Source: Acidobacteriota bacterium (GTDB lineage Bacteria; Acidobacteriota; Terriglobia; 20CM-2-55-15). From it: 5,477 bases of DNA. The first letter of the stretch is position 1. Every line of letters starts with the position of its first letter. Under the pieces are notes generated by a model that saw only the letters and a list, made by a program, of their open reading frames with translations, was not told the origin of the DNA and did no database searches. The stretch lies in contig QHXD01000542.1 of NCBI GenBank assembly GCA_003223895.1, forward strand, positions 1 through 5,477, in the 5' to 3' direction. Shown piece by piece: positions 1 through 5,477 of this stretch. The position numbers and the translations under genes are program-made.

Positions 1-284
1 TGAGCATCCGCAAGTTCTGCTTCGGCCCGCGACACGGCAATTTCGAAGTCACGTCCATCCAGCTGCACGAGCACTGTGCCCATTTCGACAGGCTGGTTAT
101 CCTTGACGCTTACCGAAACAACAGTTCCTCCTACCTTTACGTTGACGGGATGAATATGCCCGTCAATCTGGGCGTCATCGGTCGATTCCCATTTGGAAAA
201 GTATTGCCAGGCTGCATATCCGCCAACGATCACGATGAGCACAAGAGGGAGTAAGAGCCATTTGGCGCGGAAGGGCCTTGCCAT
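1..284 (-). CDS. HlyD/EmrA-family membrane fusion protein (efflux periplasmic adaptor), N-terminal part
   Basis: Periplasmic adaptor that would link an inner-membrane pump to the outer-membrane channel encoded just upstream. Only the first 94 residues are inside the window; the reading frame is open to the left edge. Residues 1-8 are basic (MARPFRAK) and residues 9-29 form one hydrophobic anchor helix. Then come STDDAQIDGHI (34-44), the usual opening of EmrA/HlyD adaptors, and the first half of a lipoyl-like barrel-sandwich domain, with DNQPVEMGTVLVQLD at 62-76. Residues 80-94 (FEIAVSRAEAELADA) begin the alpha-helical hairpin. The ATG shares one base with the TGA stop of the TolC gene (TGATG), and a strong GGAGG lies 6 bases before it, so the start is secure. 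The EmrA type suggests that an MFS (DHA2/EmrB) transporter follows outside the window; this is inference. The exported substrate cannot be read from the sequence. Confidence 0.93.
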   Translation of the reverse strand, partial: MARPFRAKWLLLPLVLIVIVGGYAAWQYFSKWESTDDAQIDGHIHPVNVKVGGTVVSVSVKDNQPVEMGTVLVQLDGRDFEIAVSRAEAELADA

Positions 285-1678
285 CACTTTCCTCCAAGAA
301 ATGACTTGATTGTTTTCTCAGCGGCGCCCGCCGCCCTGGCGAGCGAGGCTTGAGCGATATTGAGCGAATAAAGACTCGAAATATAGTTTTCGTCGGCAGT
401 GGCAATGGCCTCCTGAGCCTGCACCAGCTCCAGGCTGTTCGCGACACCGGCCGCAAAGCGGTCCCGCGCCTGAACGATCTGCTGTTGCGCCAGATCCCTC
501 GCGCCCTGTGCCACCTTGAGTTGTTCGGCTGCTGCCTGAATATCGAGACTAGCGGTTCGAATTTCATATTCGATTCGATCGCGAAGACTGGCTGCTTCGG
601 CCTTGCGCTGGTTGAGGATCGAGTCGGATTCCAATGTTTCGGCACGGGTTCGGCCGTCGTAGATCGGTATCGATAGCGTGGCCTGTAGCGTCATCGTGCC
701 GTGCGAAAAAGCCGGACTGCGGCCGATGTCGCCATAGTCACCGCTGAATTGCACGCTCGGTAGCCTGCGGCTGGTTGCCGCCTTTCGAGACTCTTCAGCA
801 GCGCGCACCAGAGCGTTGGCATGCAGGTAATCCGGCCGGGCATCGAGAGCAGCATTCAGTGTTTGATCCAGATTGGGCAGGCTCGCCGGAACCGTGGCCA
901 ACATATCGGTCAGCGTGAAATCCTGTCCTAAAGGCAAGCCGATCGCTCGCGCGAGGTTGAGCCGTTGTTTTGCCAGTTCATTTGCGGCAAACACCAGCCG
1001 TTGTTGTTGCGCCTGGAGCTGAACTTGCGCGCGCAACACATCGATTCCAGCAACAACGCCGGCCGATCTGAGGTCGCCGGCCTGGTCGTAAACAGCCTGG
1101 GCGGTATTGAGCTGCGCGCGGGCGGCATCAACGCGGCTGCCTCCGGCAACCGCTTCCAGGTACAGGTCCGTGGCGATAAGGACCACCAGCTCGCGTATGT
1201 CCTGCTGAGAGTAATTGCTGGCGTTCAGTTTTTCGGTATCCGCCCGCAAATCGTGCAGAAGTTTGAGATCGACTACTGACTGCGTCACGCGGGCCCGTGC
1301 ATCAAAGACACTGAAAGGACCGACGACCAGGGGCTGGCCCGGGAAGCCGCCAAATCCAAATGCCGCAAGGTTGATTTGCTCGACCGTTTCGGTGACTCCA
1401 CCGGTTACTCTCGGAAGAAGATCGGCCAGCGAGCGTAATCGTTGGGCTCTGGCGGTGCGAGTTTCCTGCTCGCTGATTATGGAGCCAAGGTTGTATTTCA
1501 GGGCGCGGTCGATTGCGTCCGAAATGGATAGTGGAGTGGCGGTCCCGGTCGGCACGCCTTGCGAAACACTTCCAAACAGCGTTGGCGGCAAATTTCCGCC
1601 GCGTGGCTGCTGCTGGGCCTCGGCAAAGCTGGAAAAGAAAACGACCAGCAGAGTTAGCGAGCAGGGGAGAGCTTTCAT
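284..1678 (-). CDS. TolC-family outer membrane efflux protein
   Basis: Outer-membrane channel with a periplasmic alpha-barrel, the exit duct of a tripartite efflux pump. I place the start at 1678, giving 464 residues, a usual family length. It yields a clean signal peptide (MKALPCSLTLLVVFFSSFAEA, cleavage after residue 21 before QQQ) and an ATGA overlap with the upstream repressor gene. AAGGAA lies 10 bases upstream. An in-frame ATG at 1699 would add seven residues before the signal peptide and has no ribosome binding site. The two-fold OEP repeat is visible: LSISDAIDRALKYN near 50-63 opens the first half. SAGVVAGIDVLRAQVQLQ in the first repeat parallels RFAAGVANSLELVQAQEAI (from 407) in the second. 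The region is rich in Ala, Gln and Leu, typical of the coiled helices. No lipobox cysteine follows the signal peptide (C6 lies within it), so it is not of the acylated NodT/OprM type. It is followed directly by the adaptor gene. Confidence 0.95.
   Translation of the reverse strand: MKALPCSLTLLVVFFSSFAEAQQQPRGGNLPPTLFGSVSQGVPTGTATPLSISDAIDRALKYNLGSIISEQETRTARAQRLRSLADLLPRVTGGVTETVEQINLAAFGFGGFPGQPLVVGPFSVFDARARVTQSVVDLKLLHDLRADTEKLNASNYSQQDIRELVVLIATDLYLEAVAGGSRVDAARAQLNTAQAVYDQAGDLRSAGVVAGIDVLRAQVQLQAQQQRLVFAANELAKQRLNLARAIGLPLGQDFTLTDMLATVPASLPNLDQTLNAALDARPDYLHANALVRAAEESRKAATSRRLPSVQFSGDYGDIGRSPAFSHGTMTLQATLSIPIYDGRTRAETLESDSILNQRKAEAASLRDRIEYEIRTASLDIQAAAEQLKVAQGARDLAQQQIVQARDRFAAGVANSLELVQAQEAIATADENYISSLYSLNIAQASLARAAGAAEKTIKSFLGGK
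291..295 (-). promoter_or_regulatory. Ribosome binding site of the HlyD-family gene
   Basis: GGAGG on the minus strand, 6 bases before the adaptor ATG and lying inside the last codons of the TolC gene. It fixes the adaptor start and fits translational coupling across the TGATG junction. Confidence 0.75.
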
Positions 1679-2292
1679 GGAGCCGCAATTCCTTTCCATA
1701 TCAAATCGAAAATAAAATCAACGTCCTGGGCGATTCTGGTCTTCGACCATCCCATGAGCCTGTGCGTAACGACGCCTCGAATGATGTCGGAAATTGCGAA
1801 AGCAGTCTGATCCGGGCGCAGGCTCCGGATCGCTTTCTTCCTTATGCCTTCTTTGAGTATGGCCTCGATGAGGCGGGCTTGCTCGATGTAAAGGGCTTTG
1901 AATTCGCTGTCGATGGTGCCGGGATGCGTGTGGAGTTTGCCTAATTCGGATAAGTAGATCTTGAAGAAGTCGCTGTTTTCGTCGAAGTATGCCAGCTTGG
2001 CCGCGATCAGCGCCTTGAGTTTTTCCTCGGCCGTGGAATATCGAGCCACTTCTTCGATCAGCGCCGAGTACATCTGAGAAATCCCAAACTTCAGCGCCGC
2101 GATATACACTTCCTGCTTCGAGCGATAGTAAAGATATACGGTTCCCTTCGCCACACCCGCCGCGTTCGCAATGTCGTCCACTGTCGCATCGTGGAATCCC
2201 TTCTTGGCGAATATCTTCCGCGCAGCTTCCAGGATTTCGGACGTCCGGAATTCGGTGACGACATCTTTCTTGGTCCTTACAAGAGTGCTCAT
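1675..2292 (-). CDS. TetR/AcrR-family transcriptional repressor
   Basis: Probable ligand-responsive repressor of the efflux operon that it heads. It is 205 residues, a standard length. The N-terminal DNA-binding domain spans about residues 17-64: ILEAARKIFAKKGFHDATV, then the helix-turn-helix DDIANAAGVAKGTVYLYYRS with recognition helix around 47-57, ending KQEV. The rest is a helical ligand/dimerisation domain (FFKIYLSELGKLH, AFAISDIIRGVVTHRLMGW) whose ligand cannot be inferred. The ATG at 2292 is preceded by GGAGG with a 10-base spacer. Its stop overlaps the start of the TolC gene by 4 bases (ATGA), so regulator and pump parts are one transcript. A 20-bp palindrome 14 bp upstream is the likely binding site, implying autorepression and induction by a pump substrate. 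That regulatory model is inferred from family behaviour. Confidence 0.95.
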   Translation of the reverse strand: MSTLVRTKKDVVTEFRTSEILEAARKIFAKKGFHDATVDDIANAAGVAKGTVYLYYRSKQEVYIAALKFGISQMYSALIEEVARYSTAEEKLKALIAAKLAYFDENSDFFKIYLSELGKLHTHPGTIDSEFKALYIEQARLIEAILKEGIRKKAIRSLRPDQTAFAISDIIRGVVTHRLMGWSKTRIAQDVDFIFDLIWKGIAAP

Positions 2293-2302
2293 AGAAGTCC
2301 CG

Positions 2303-2307
2303 CCTCC
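2303..2307 (-). promoter_or_regulatory. Ribosome binding site of the TetR-family gene
   Basis: GGAGG on the minus strand, 10 bases before the repressor ATG at 2292. It touches the end of the palindromic operator, so a bound repressor would sit immediately upstream of or over the transcript start. Confidence 0.6.
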
Positions 2308-2326
2308 ACTGACTCATCAGTCAGTG
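2307..2326. promoter_or_regulatory. Probable TetR operator (near-perfect 20-bp palindrome)
   Basis: CACTGACT-CATC-AGTCAGTG: two perfect 8-base inverted arms around a 4-base centre, with 18 of 20 positions symmetric. It ends 14 bp upstream of the repressor ATG, and its edge base is shared with the repressor's GGAGG ribosome binding site. A -10-like TACACT on the minus strand (2328-2323) overlaps it, though I see no good -35 at the matching distance. Size, symmetry and placement are as expected for a TetR dimer site that blocks the efflux operon promoter. Binding itself is inferred. Confidence 0.75.
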
Positions 2327-2436
2327 TACTATGCGCGGCGTTCAGTTGATGTGTTTTTTCGGACCGGTCTGTCGTTTGCGTAGTTCCCGGAGATCTTGAC
2401 TTTGCCCGGTCAGTGGCAGAGGATGTCTGGCCATCT
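2327..2436. other. Divergent intergenic region between the efflux operon and the solute-binding gene
   Basis: This stretch should hold the promoters for both directions. I could not find a convincing sigma-70 pair on either strand. It contains an 8-bp palindrome GACCGGTC (2362-2369), a short T run (2354-2359) and a single copy of GTCAGTG (2409-2415), which matches 7 bases of the operator arm but has no partner arm at the right distance. TTGACT at 2396-2401 resembles a -35 for the plus-strand gene, but nothing like a -10 lies at the correct spacing. No small gene is evident. Confidence 0.4.
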
Positions 2437-3530
2437 ATGTCGCGTCGGATATTGCTTCTTCTCCTGATTTCTTTCTCAGTTCCCCTCGCATGCAGCCGTC
2501 CTGACAAAACAGGCGGCAAGGCCGCGTCAGATGCAAGCCGGCCGGTTCCGGGTGATTGGGTGATTGTGAGGTATGAGTCGGAGCCGGCCACATTGAATCC
2601 GCTGATAAATCAGACCACGACCGGCCAATACGCCATGATCGGTATCAACAATTCGCAAATCTACGAACTCCTGATGCGCTACAACACGACGGATTGGGGG
2701 CTAACGGAACCGCTGCTCGCCGAAGCTCCACCAGCCATTTCGGACGATCGCCGAACGTACACTTTTACAATCCGCCAGGGCGTCCAATGGCACGATGGCC
2801 GGCCGCTTACCTCCGAGGACGTGTTGTTCACATTCAAGGCTATGATGTGTCCGCTCGTCGATTCCGCGCTGTACCGCAGCTATTTGAACGACCTGACGGA
2901 TGTCCGGACAGAGGGGCGCAACGTGACTTTCGAAATGGACAAACCGAGTGTGTTTAATGTGGATCGCATCGCGAATACTGTACCGATTATTTCGAAACAC
3001 GTCTTCGATTCCGAAGGGCTGCTTGACAGATTCACCATTAAGGACGTTATCGGAGCGAAGGGAAAGACGGATCCGAAGATCAAGAGCTTCGCCGAACAGT
3101 TCAACAGTCATCCGAGCAACCGATCTCCTGTCGGAACTGGTCCATATAAGTTCGAAAAATGGGAAACCGGCAGAGAATTGGTTCTCGCTCGAAACGACAG
3201 TTATTGGGGGAAGAAGGCCTATCTGGCCAAAATCGTTATTCGCGTTATCACGGATGCCACTACAGCATTAGCAGCGCTCAAAGCAGGCGAAGTGGACCTC
3301 CAGCCTCGCCTTTTGCCAGTCCAGCACGCTCAACTGACCAGCGGTCCCGCATTCGATGCGCAGCTGACCAAAACGAAGTATTCGATCCCCGCTGAGTTTC
3401 AGATCATGTGGAACAATGAACGTCCATTTTTCAAAGACAAACGCGTACGCCAGGCCATGACGATGCTCGTTGATCGCCAGCAAATCATAGATACGGTCCG
3501 GTTCGGCCTGGGACGAATCGGTGTGTCGCC
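2437..3530 (+). pseudogene. ABC transporter substrate-binding protein, family 5 (peptide/OppA type), N-terminal part of a frame-broken gene
   Basis: Extracytoplasmic binding lipoprotein for oligopeptide- or nickel-type ABC importers; the substrate is not predictable here. From the ATG at 2437 it begins MSRRILLLLLISFSVPLAC, a signal peptide with a candidate lipid-attachment Cys19. The lipobox PLAC is imperfect because Pro replaces the usual Leu/Val at -3. A GTG at 2413 is in frame but would place eight extra residues before the signal peptide. The ribosome binding site is weak (GAGGA, 13 bases upstream of the ATG). Family-5 landmarks are clear: YESEPATLNPL (46-56), YTFTIRQGVQWHDGRPLT (108-125) with SEDVLFTF following, PVGTGPYKFEKWETGRELVL (231-250) and KRVRQAMTMLVDRQQI (335-350). 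Homology runs to about residue 365 (GRIGVSP). After that this frame yields unrelated sequence to a TGA at 3631-3633, while the protein continues in another frame. No permease or ATPase gene adjoins. Confidence 0.88.
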
Positions 3531-3548
3531 CTTAGGCCGTGGCCTTAC
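3525..3548 (+). other. Reading-frame break in the solute-binding protein gene
   Basis: Upstream the protein is read in the frame of the 2437 ATG up to GRIGVSP (to about 3530). Downstream it is read one frame back, from about 3528, giving ALRPWPYDPKRAAELLDEAG. Family-5 proteins as I recall them carry roughly ten to twelve further residues between these two points (of the GPFYP...Y... kind). The simplest reading is therefore a deletion of 3n+1 bases, around 31-37, at this point. A single-base deletion, or an assembly error, cannot be excluded from the sequence alone. There is no slippery heptamer or evident stimulatory structure to suggest programmed frameshifting. Confidence 0.75.
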
Positions 3549-4154
3549 GATCCAAAGCGCGCTGCCGAACTCCTCGACGAAGCGGGGTGGAAAGATCACG
3601 ATGGCGACAGCATTCGCGATAAGGAGGGTGTGAAATTTCGCTTTGAATTTCTTGGAGCCGCCGGCGGAACTCTCTTTTCGCAACTGTCCCCAATTCTGAA
3701 GGAACAATTTCGTAAGGTTGGGATCGAAATGACGGAGCGGGTCGTCGACGCGAATGTCTTGTTGAAGACTCTGCAGGACCACCGGTTTGATGCAACGCTG
3801 CTTGGTGCGACTTTTAATCTCGAACAGGAGCAGGAGCAGACCTGGCACTCCAGTTCCGCTTTGAATGGCGGTACGAATTACGTCAGCTTCAAAAATGCAG
3901 AATCGGATCGCCTTCTCGAGCAGATCCGTGTTGAATTCAACGACGAAAAGAGAAAACAACTTTACTGGCGATGGCAGGAAGTCATCCACGACGAACAGCC
4001 ATATACCTTCCTTTACTATCAGGAAGAGCCTGCGGCGTATAGCAAGCGGTTCCAGAATGTCCAGTGGTTGCCGCTTCGGCCCGGCTATGACCTGAACAGC
4101 TGGTGGGTGCCCAAACCGCTTCAGAAATACGGTGCCGCGACCCGCGCGCAATAG
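3528..4154 (+). pseudogene. ABC transporter substrate-binding protein, family 5, C-terminal part of the frame-broken gene
   Basis: This is the continuation of the gene that starts at 2437, in a different frame. It supplies about 208 residues, for a joined length near 572, within the usual range for the family. It opens ALRPWPYDPKRAAELLDEAG, then WKDHDGDSIRDKEGVKFRFE, a strongly conserved family signature. The final lobe follows with ILKEQFRKVGIEMTERVVD, DRLLEQIRVEFNDEKRKQLY, and the ending RPGYDLNSWWVPKPLQKYG. A GTG at 3630, overlapping the TGA of the upstream frame (GTGTGA), could be taken as the start of a separate 174-residue protein. However, the AAGGAGG before it leaves only 2 bases of spacing, the fragment has no signal peptide, and the family signature extends well upstream of that GTG. 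I therefore treat it as part of one gene. Conservation on both sides suggests a recent break or a sequencing error. Confidence 0.85.
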
Positions 4155-4304
4155 AGTCGTGATGACGATTGTCTTCAGAGGAAACTTTGTGGGCATTCGA
4201 CGCTTTGAATAATGCGGCCCGCGGCGTATCATCTGCGTCTCTTCGAATCCGGGTCGGTCGTCGCTCCGGAGAAATATTAAAGAATTCTTGAGTCTCAGCT
4301 CGCG

Positions 4305-4321
4305 CACGGTATCGCACCGTG
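4305..4321. repeat. Short inverted repeat in the leader of the secreted-protein gene
   Basis: CACGGT-ATCGC-ACCGTG: perfect 6-base arms with a 5-base loop, ending 17 bases before the ATG at 4339 and 5 bases before its ribosome binding site. It could be a small mRNA hairpin or a regulator site. It overlaps the weak -10-like TATCGC. No T run follows, so it is not an intrinsic terminator. Confidence 0.45.
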
Positions 4322-4326
4322 ACCCT

Positions 4327-4330
4327 GGAG
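4327..4330 (+). promoter_or_regulatory. Ribosome binding site of the secreted-protein gene
   Basis: GGAG followed by 8 bases and then ATG at 4339. Its spacing, together with the signal peptide encoded directly after the ATG, fixes this start. Confidence 0.65.
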
Positions 4331-4338
4331 AAAGCTTT

Positions 4339-5477
4339 ATGACAAGTGCGCGGATCGCACGAGTTTTAAGTGCTGTAGGATTTGTTTTGTTGACCTCACG
4401 AACGAGCTTTGCTGCCGCGACTGTCGGTCCGATTGTTGCCGATCCCCCTCAGATCCAGATCAACATCGCGACGACCGTAAAGATTACGGCAGCTATTACC
4501 GACCCTGCTTACATTGCAGGTAGCGCCAATCTTCAACGGCGCACTGGGAAAACCACGTGGACGGTCATCGGGACGATGCGAGATGACGGGACCGCCGGAG
4601 ACGCCGTAGCGGGCGATAAGATCTTTACACTCCAGATGACCTTCCAGGAATTTGCCACTCAGGCAATTCACCTCCGAGCTTCAGCGGCTGTCAGGGGGCA
4701 GTTGTTGCGCGTATTCTCTCCTGAATTTGAACTTCCCGTCGGCTCTCTGGTCGCGCCGAATGCGGCGGCCGTTATTCAGGGCAGCGGCGGAACGACCATC
4801 GAGGTGCCGCCCAATGCGCTTCCATTTGAAGCATTCATCGGCATCGAGCTTATAGACCCGGCCACTATTGTTGCGCCAAGCTCTAACCTGCCCGTGGTGG
4901 CGGCGGTCAATGTAATTTATGAGCCGACCGGCTTCAACAACAGCGTCCTTCCGGCTAATTTGCCTTTGAAGATCTCCGTTCCAACCACAGCTGCCGGCAC
5001 ACAGTTTGTGGTCGCTCAGAAAGTCCTTAGCGACTCGATCATTGGAACACCCAGTCTGCGCGACCAACTGGTTTTCGTCGATCTTGCTTCACGGCAGGGC
5101 TCGGTCATTGTTTCGGATGGAAGCGGAGGGCCCGGAGTTACCGGCGGTGGTCCGTTTATCATCCTCGCGGACATTGATTCCGGTCGTGCAACCGGTATCG
5201 TTTCCGATGCGACCGGTCCACGGCGCGGAGTAGTCGTCAGCAATACTACAAATTCACTCGTCGCCGTGACAGATTCTCTGGGGCGATATACATTATTCAT
5301 CAACGGCGGGCCTTTTACGGTCACCGGCTTCGATCCGTTCAAGGGTTCGCTCGGATCGGCCAGTGGAAACATCGTGACGGCCGGATCGACGGTGACAACC
5401 AATCTCATCCTTACACCTGTGGCGTCACCTCCAATTACGCGCGACGGCATTCGCAATTCAGGATTCGAACGTGGGGA
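4339..5477 (+). CDS. Secreted multi-domain protein with carboxypeptidase-regulatory-like domain, N-terminal part
   Basis: Exported protein of unknown function. The frame is open to the right edge, giving 379 residues so far. Residues 1 to about 26 are a signal peptide (basic start MTSARIAR, hydrophobic core, cleavage near SFA/AA at 25-27). Residues 30-134 look like an Ig-like 'choice-of-anchor'-type domain with the loop RDDGTAGDAVAGDKIFT (81-97), a pattern seen as DxGxxGDxxAGDxxF in such proteins. Residues 140-215 resemble a ZU5-like fold (GGTTIEVPPNALP at 150-162, LPLKISVP at 208-215). Residues 284-360 match the carboxypeptidase-regulatory-like beta-sandwich (ATGIVSDATGPRRGVVVSNT, then TDSLGRYTLFINGGPFTVTG). 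At 369-379, DGIRNSGFERG looks like the opening of another beta-sandwich or lectin-like domain ('N-GFE-G'), cut by the edge. There are no catalytic motifs in the visible part. A surface, matrix or adhesion role is inference. It is separated by 184 bp from the solute-binding gene, so probably its own transcript. Confidence 0.85.
   Translation, partial: MTSARIARVLSAVGFVLLTSRTSFAAATVGPIVADPPQIQINIATTVKITAAITDPAYIAGSANLQRRTGKTTWTVIGTMRDDGTAGDAVAGDKIFTLQMTFQEFATQAIHLRASAAVRGQLLRVFSPEFELPVGSLVAPNAAAVIQGSGGTTIEVPPNALPFEAFIGIELIDPATIVAPSSNLPVVAAVNVIYEPTGFNNSVLPANLPLKISVPTTAAGTQFVVAQKVLSDSIIGTPSLRDQLVFVDLASRQGSVIVSDGSGGPGVTGGGPFIILADIDSGRATGIVSDATGPRRGVVVSNTTNSLVAVTDSLGRYTLFINGGPFTVTGFDPFKGSLGSASGNIVTAGSTVTTNLILTPVASPPITRDGIRNSGFERG

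Larger units (their letters stand above)
4155..4338. other. Intergenic spacer before the secreted-protein gene
   Basis: No gene is evident. There is no clear hairpin plus T-run terminator after the solute-binding gene. An AT-rich patch at 4273-4289 contains a 10-bp palindrome AAGAATTCTT (4280-4289). TTGAGT (4288-4293) and TATCGC (4310-4315), 16 bases apart, form only a weak promoter-like pair. A 6-bp-arm inverted repeat lies at 4305-4321. Confidence 0.5.

Noticed and set aside
1679..1699. Upstream ATG at 1699 as the start of the TolC-family protein
   Set aside because: It would add MERNCGS ahead of the signal peptide and lacks a ribosome binding site. The ATG at 1678 has AAGGAA upstream, a clean signal peptide and an ATGA overlap with the repressor gene.
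350..1944. Several plus-strand open frames of 104-166 codons opposite the TolC and TetR genes
   Set aside because: All lie inside two strongly supported minus-strand genes and show no family features or ribosome binding sites.
3525..3548. Programmed -1 ribosomal frameshift joining the two halves of the solute-binding protein
   Set aside because: There is no X-XXY-YYZ slippery heptamer at the switch point and no obvious downstream stimulatory structure. The expected linking residues are missing rather than overlapped, and I know of no such mechanism in this family.
4196..4246. ATTCGACGC and GCGTCTCTTCGAAT as arms of a terminator after the solute-binding gene
   Set aside because: Pairing is interrupted and the loop is long. 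No T run follows, so it does not qualify as an intrinsic terminator.
4280..4289. AAGAATTCTT 10-bp palindrome as a regulatory site
   Set aside because: It is short and AT-rich, and likely by chance in a 184-bp spacer, with no positional relation to a convincing promoter.
3399..4307. A 302-codon open frame on the minus strand, antisense to the solute-binding gene
   Set aside because: It runs opposite a gene with clear family motifs on both sides of the frame break, its translation shows no recognisable domain, and it has no convincing ribosome binding site. It is an antisense shadow.
5016..5456. A 146-codon minus-strand open frame opposite the secreted-protein gene
   Set aside because: The translation is low-complexity and rich in Pro, Thr and Arg, with no domain, while the plus strand encodes a continuous protein with signal peptide and beta-sandwich motifs.

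Overview
The window reads as Gram-negative chromosomal DNA, seen in the outer-membrane TolC-type channel, the periplasmic adaptor, a lipoprotein-type solute-binding protein and a secreted multi-domain protein. Base composition is moderately G+C-rich. Protein style (the TetR-TolC-HlyD order, a solute-binding protein with the WPYDPKRA / DGDSIRDK signature, a surface protein with a carboxypeptidase-regulatory-like domain) resembles Acidobacteriota. That is an impression from memory, not a phylogenetic result.

Left half, minus strand (1-2326): a tightly packed operon transcribed right to left. It runs operator, TetR-family repressor (2292-1675), TolC-family outer membrane channel (1678-284) and HlyD/EmrA-type membrane fusion protein (284 to beyond the left edge). 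Repressor and channel overlap by 4 bases (ATGA), and channel and adaptor by 1 base (TGATG), so translation is probably coupled. A near-perfect 20-bp palindrome lies 14 bp upstream of the repressor start and is the likely autoregulatory operator. The inner-membrane pump, most likely an MFS (EmrB-like) transporter, would be expected just past the left edge. Together the genes look like a drug-inducible tripartite efflux system.

Middle, plus strand (2437-4154): divergent from the operon, a family-5 (peptide/OppA-type) ABC solute-binding lipoprotein gene broken by a frame change near 3525-3548. Both sides of the break are clearly the same protein. The segment normally joining them appears to be missing, which suggests a small deletion rather than a one-base slip. 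No permease or ATPase gene is nearby.

Right end, plus strand (4339 to beyond the right edge): after a 184-bp spacer with a small inverted repeat comes a secreted protein. It has an N-terminal Ig-like/choice-of-anchor-type region, a ZU5-like region, a carboxypeptidase-regulatory-like beta-sandwich, and the start of a further domain cut by the window edge.

I found no RNA genes, CRISPR arrays, insertion sequences or phage genes. Nothing here amounts to a clearly new system. The points most worth checking are the broken solute-binding gene, the operator and the multi-domain secreted protein.
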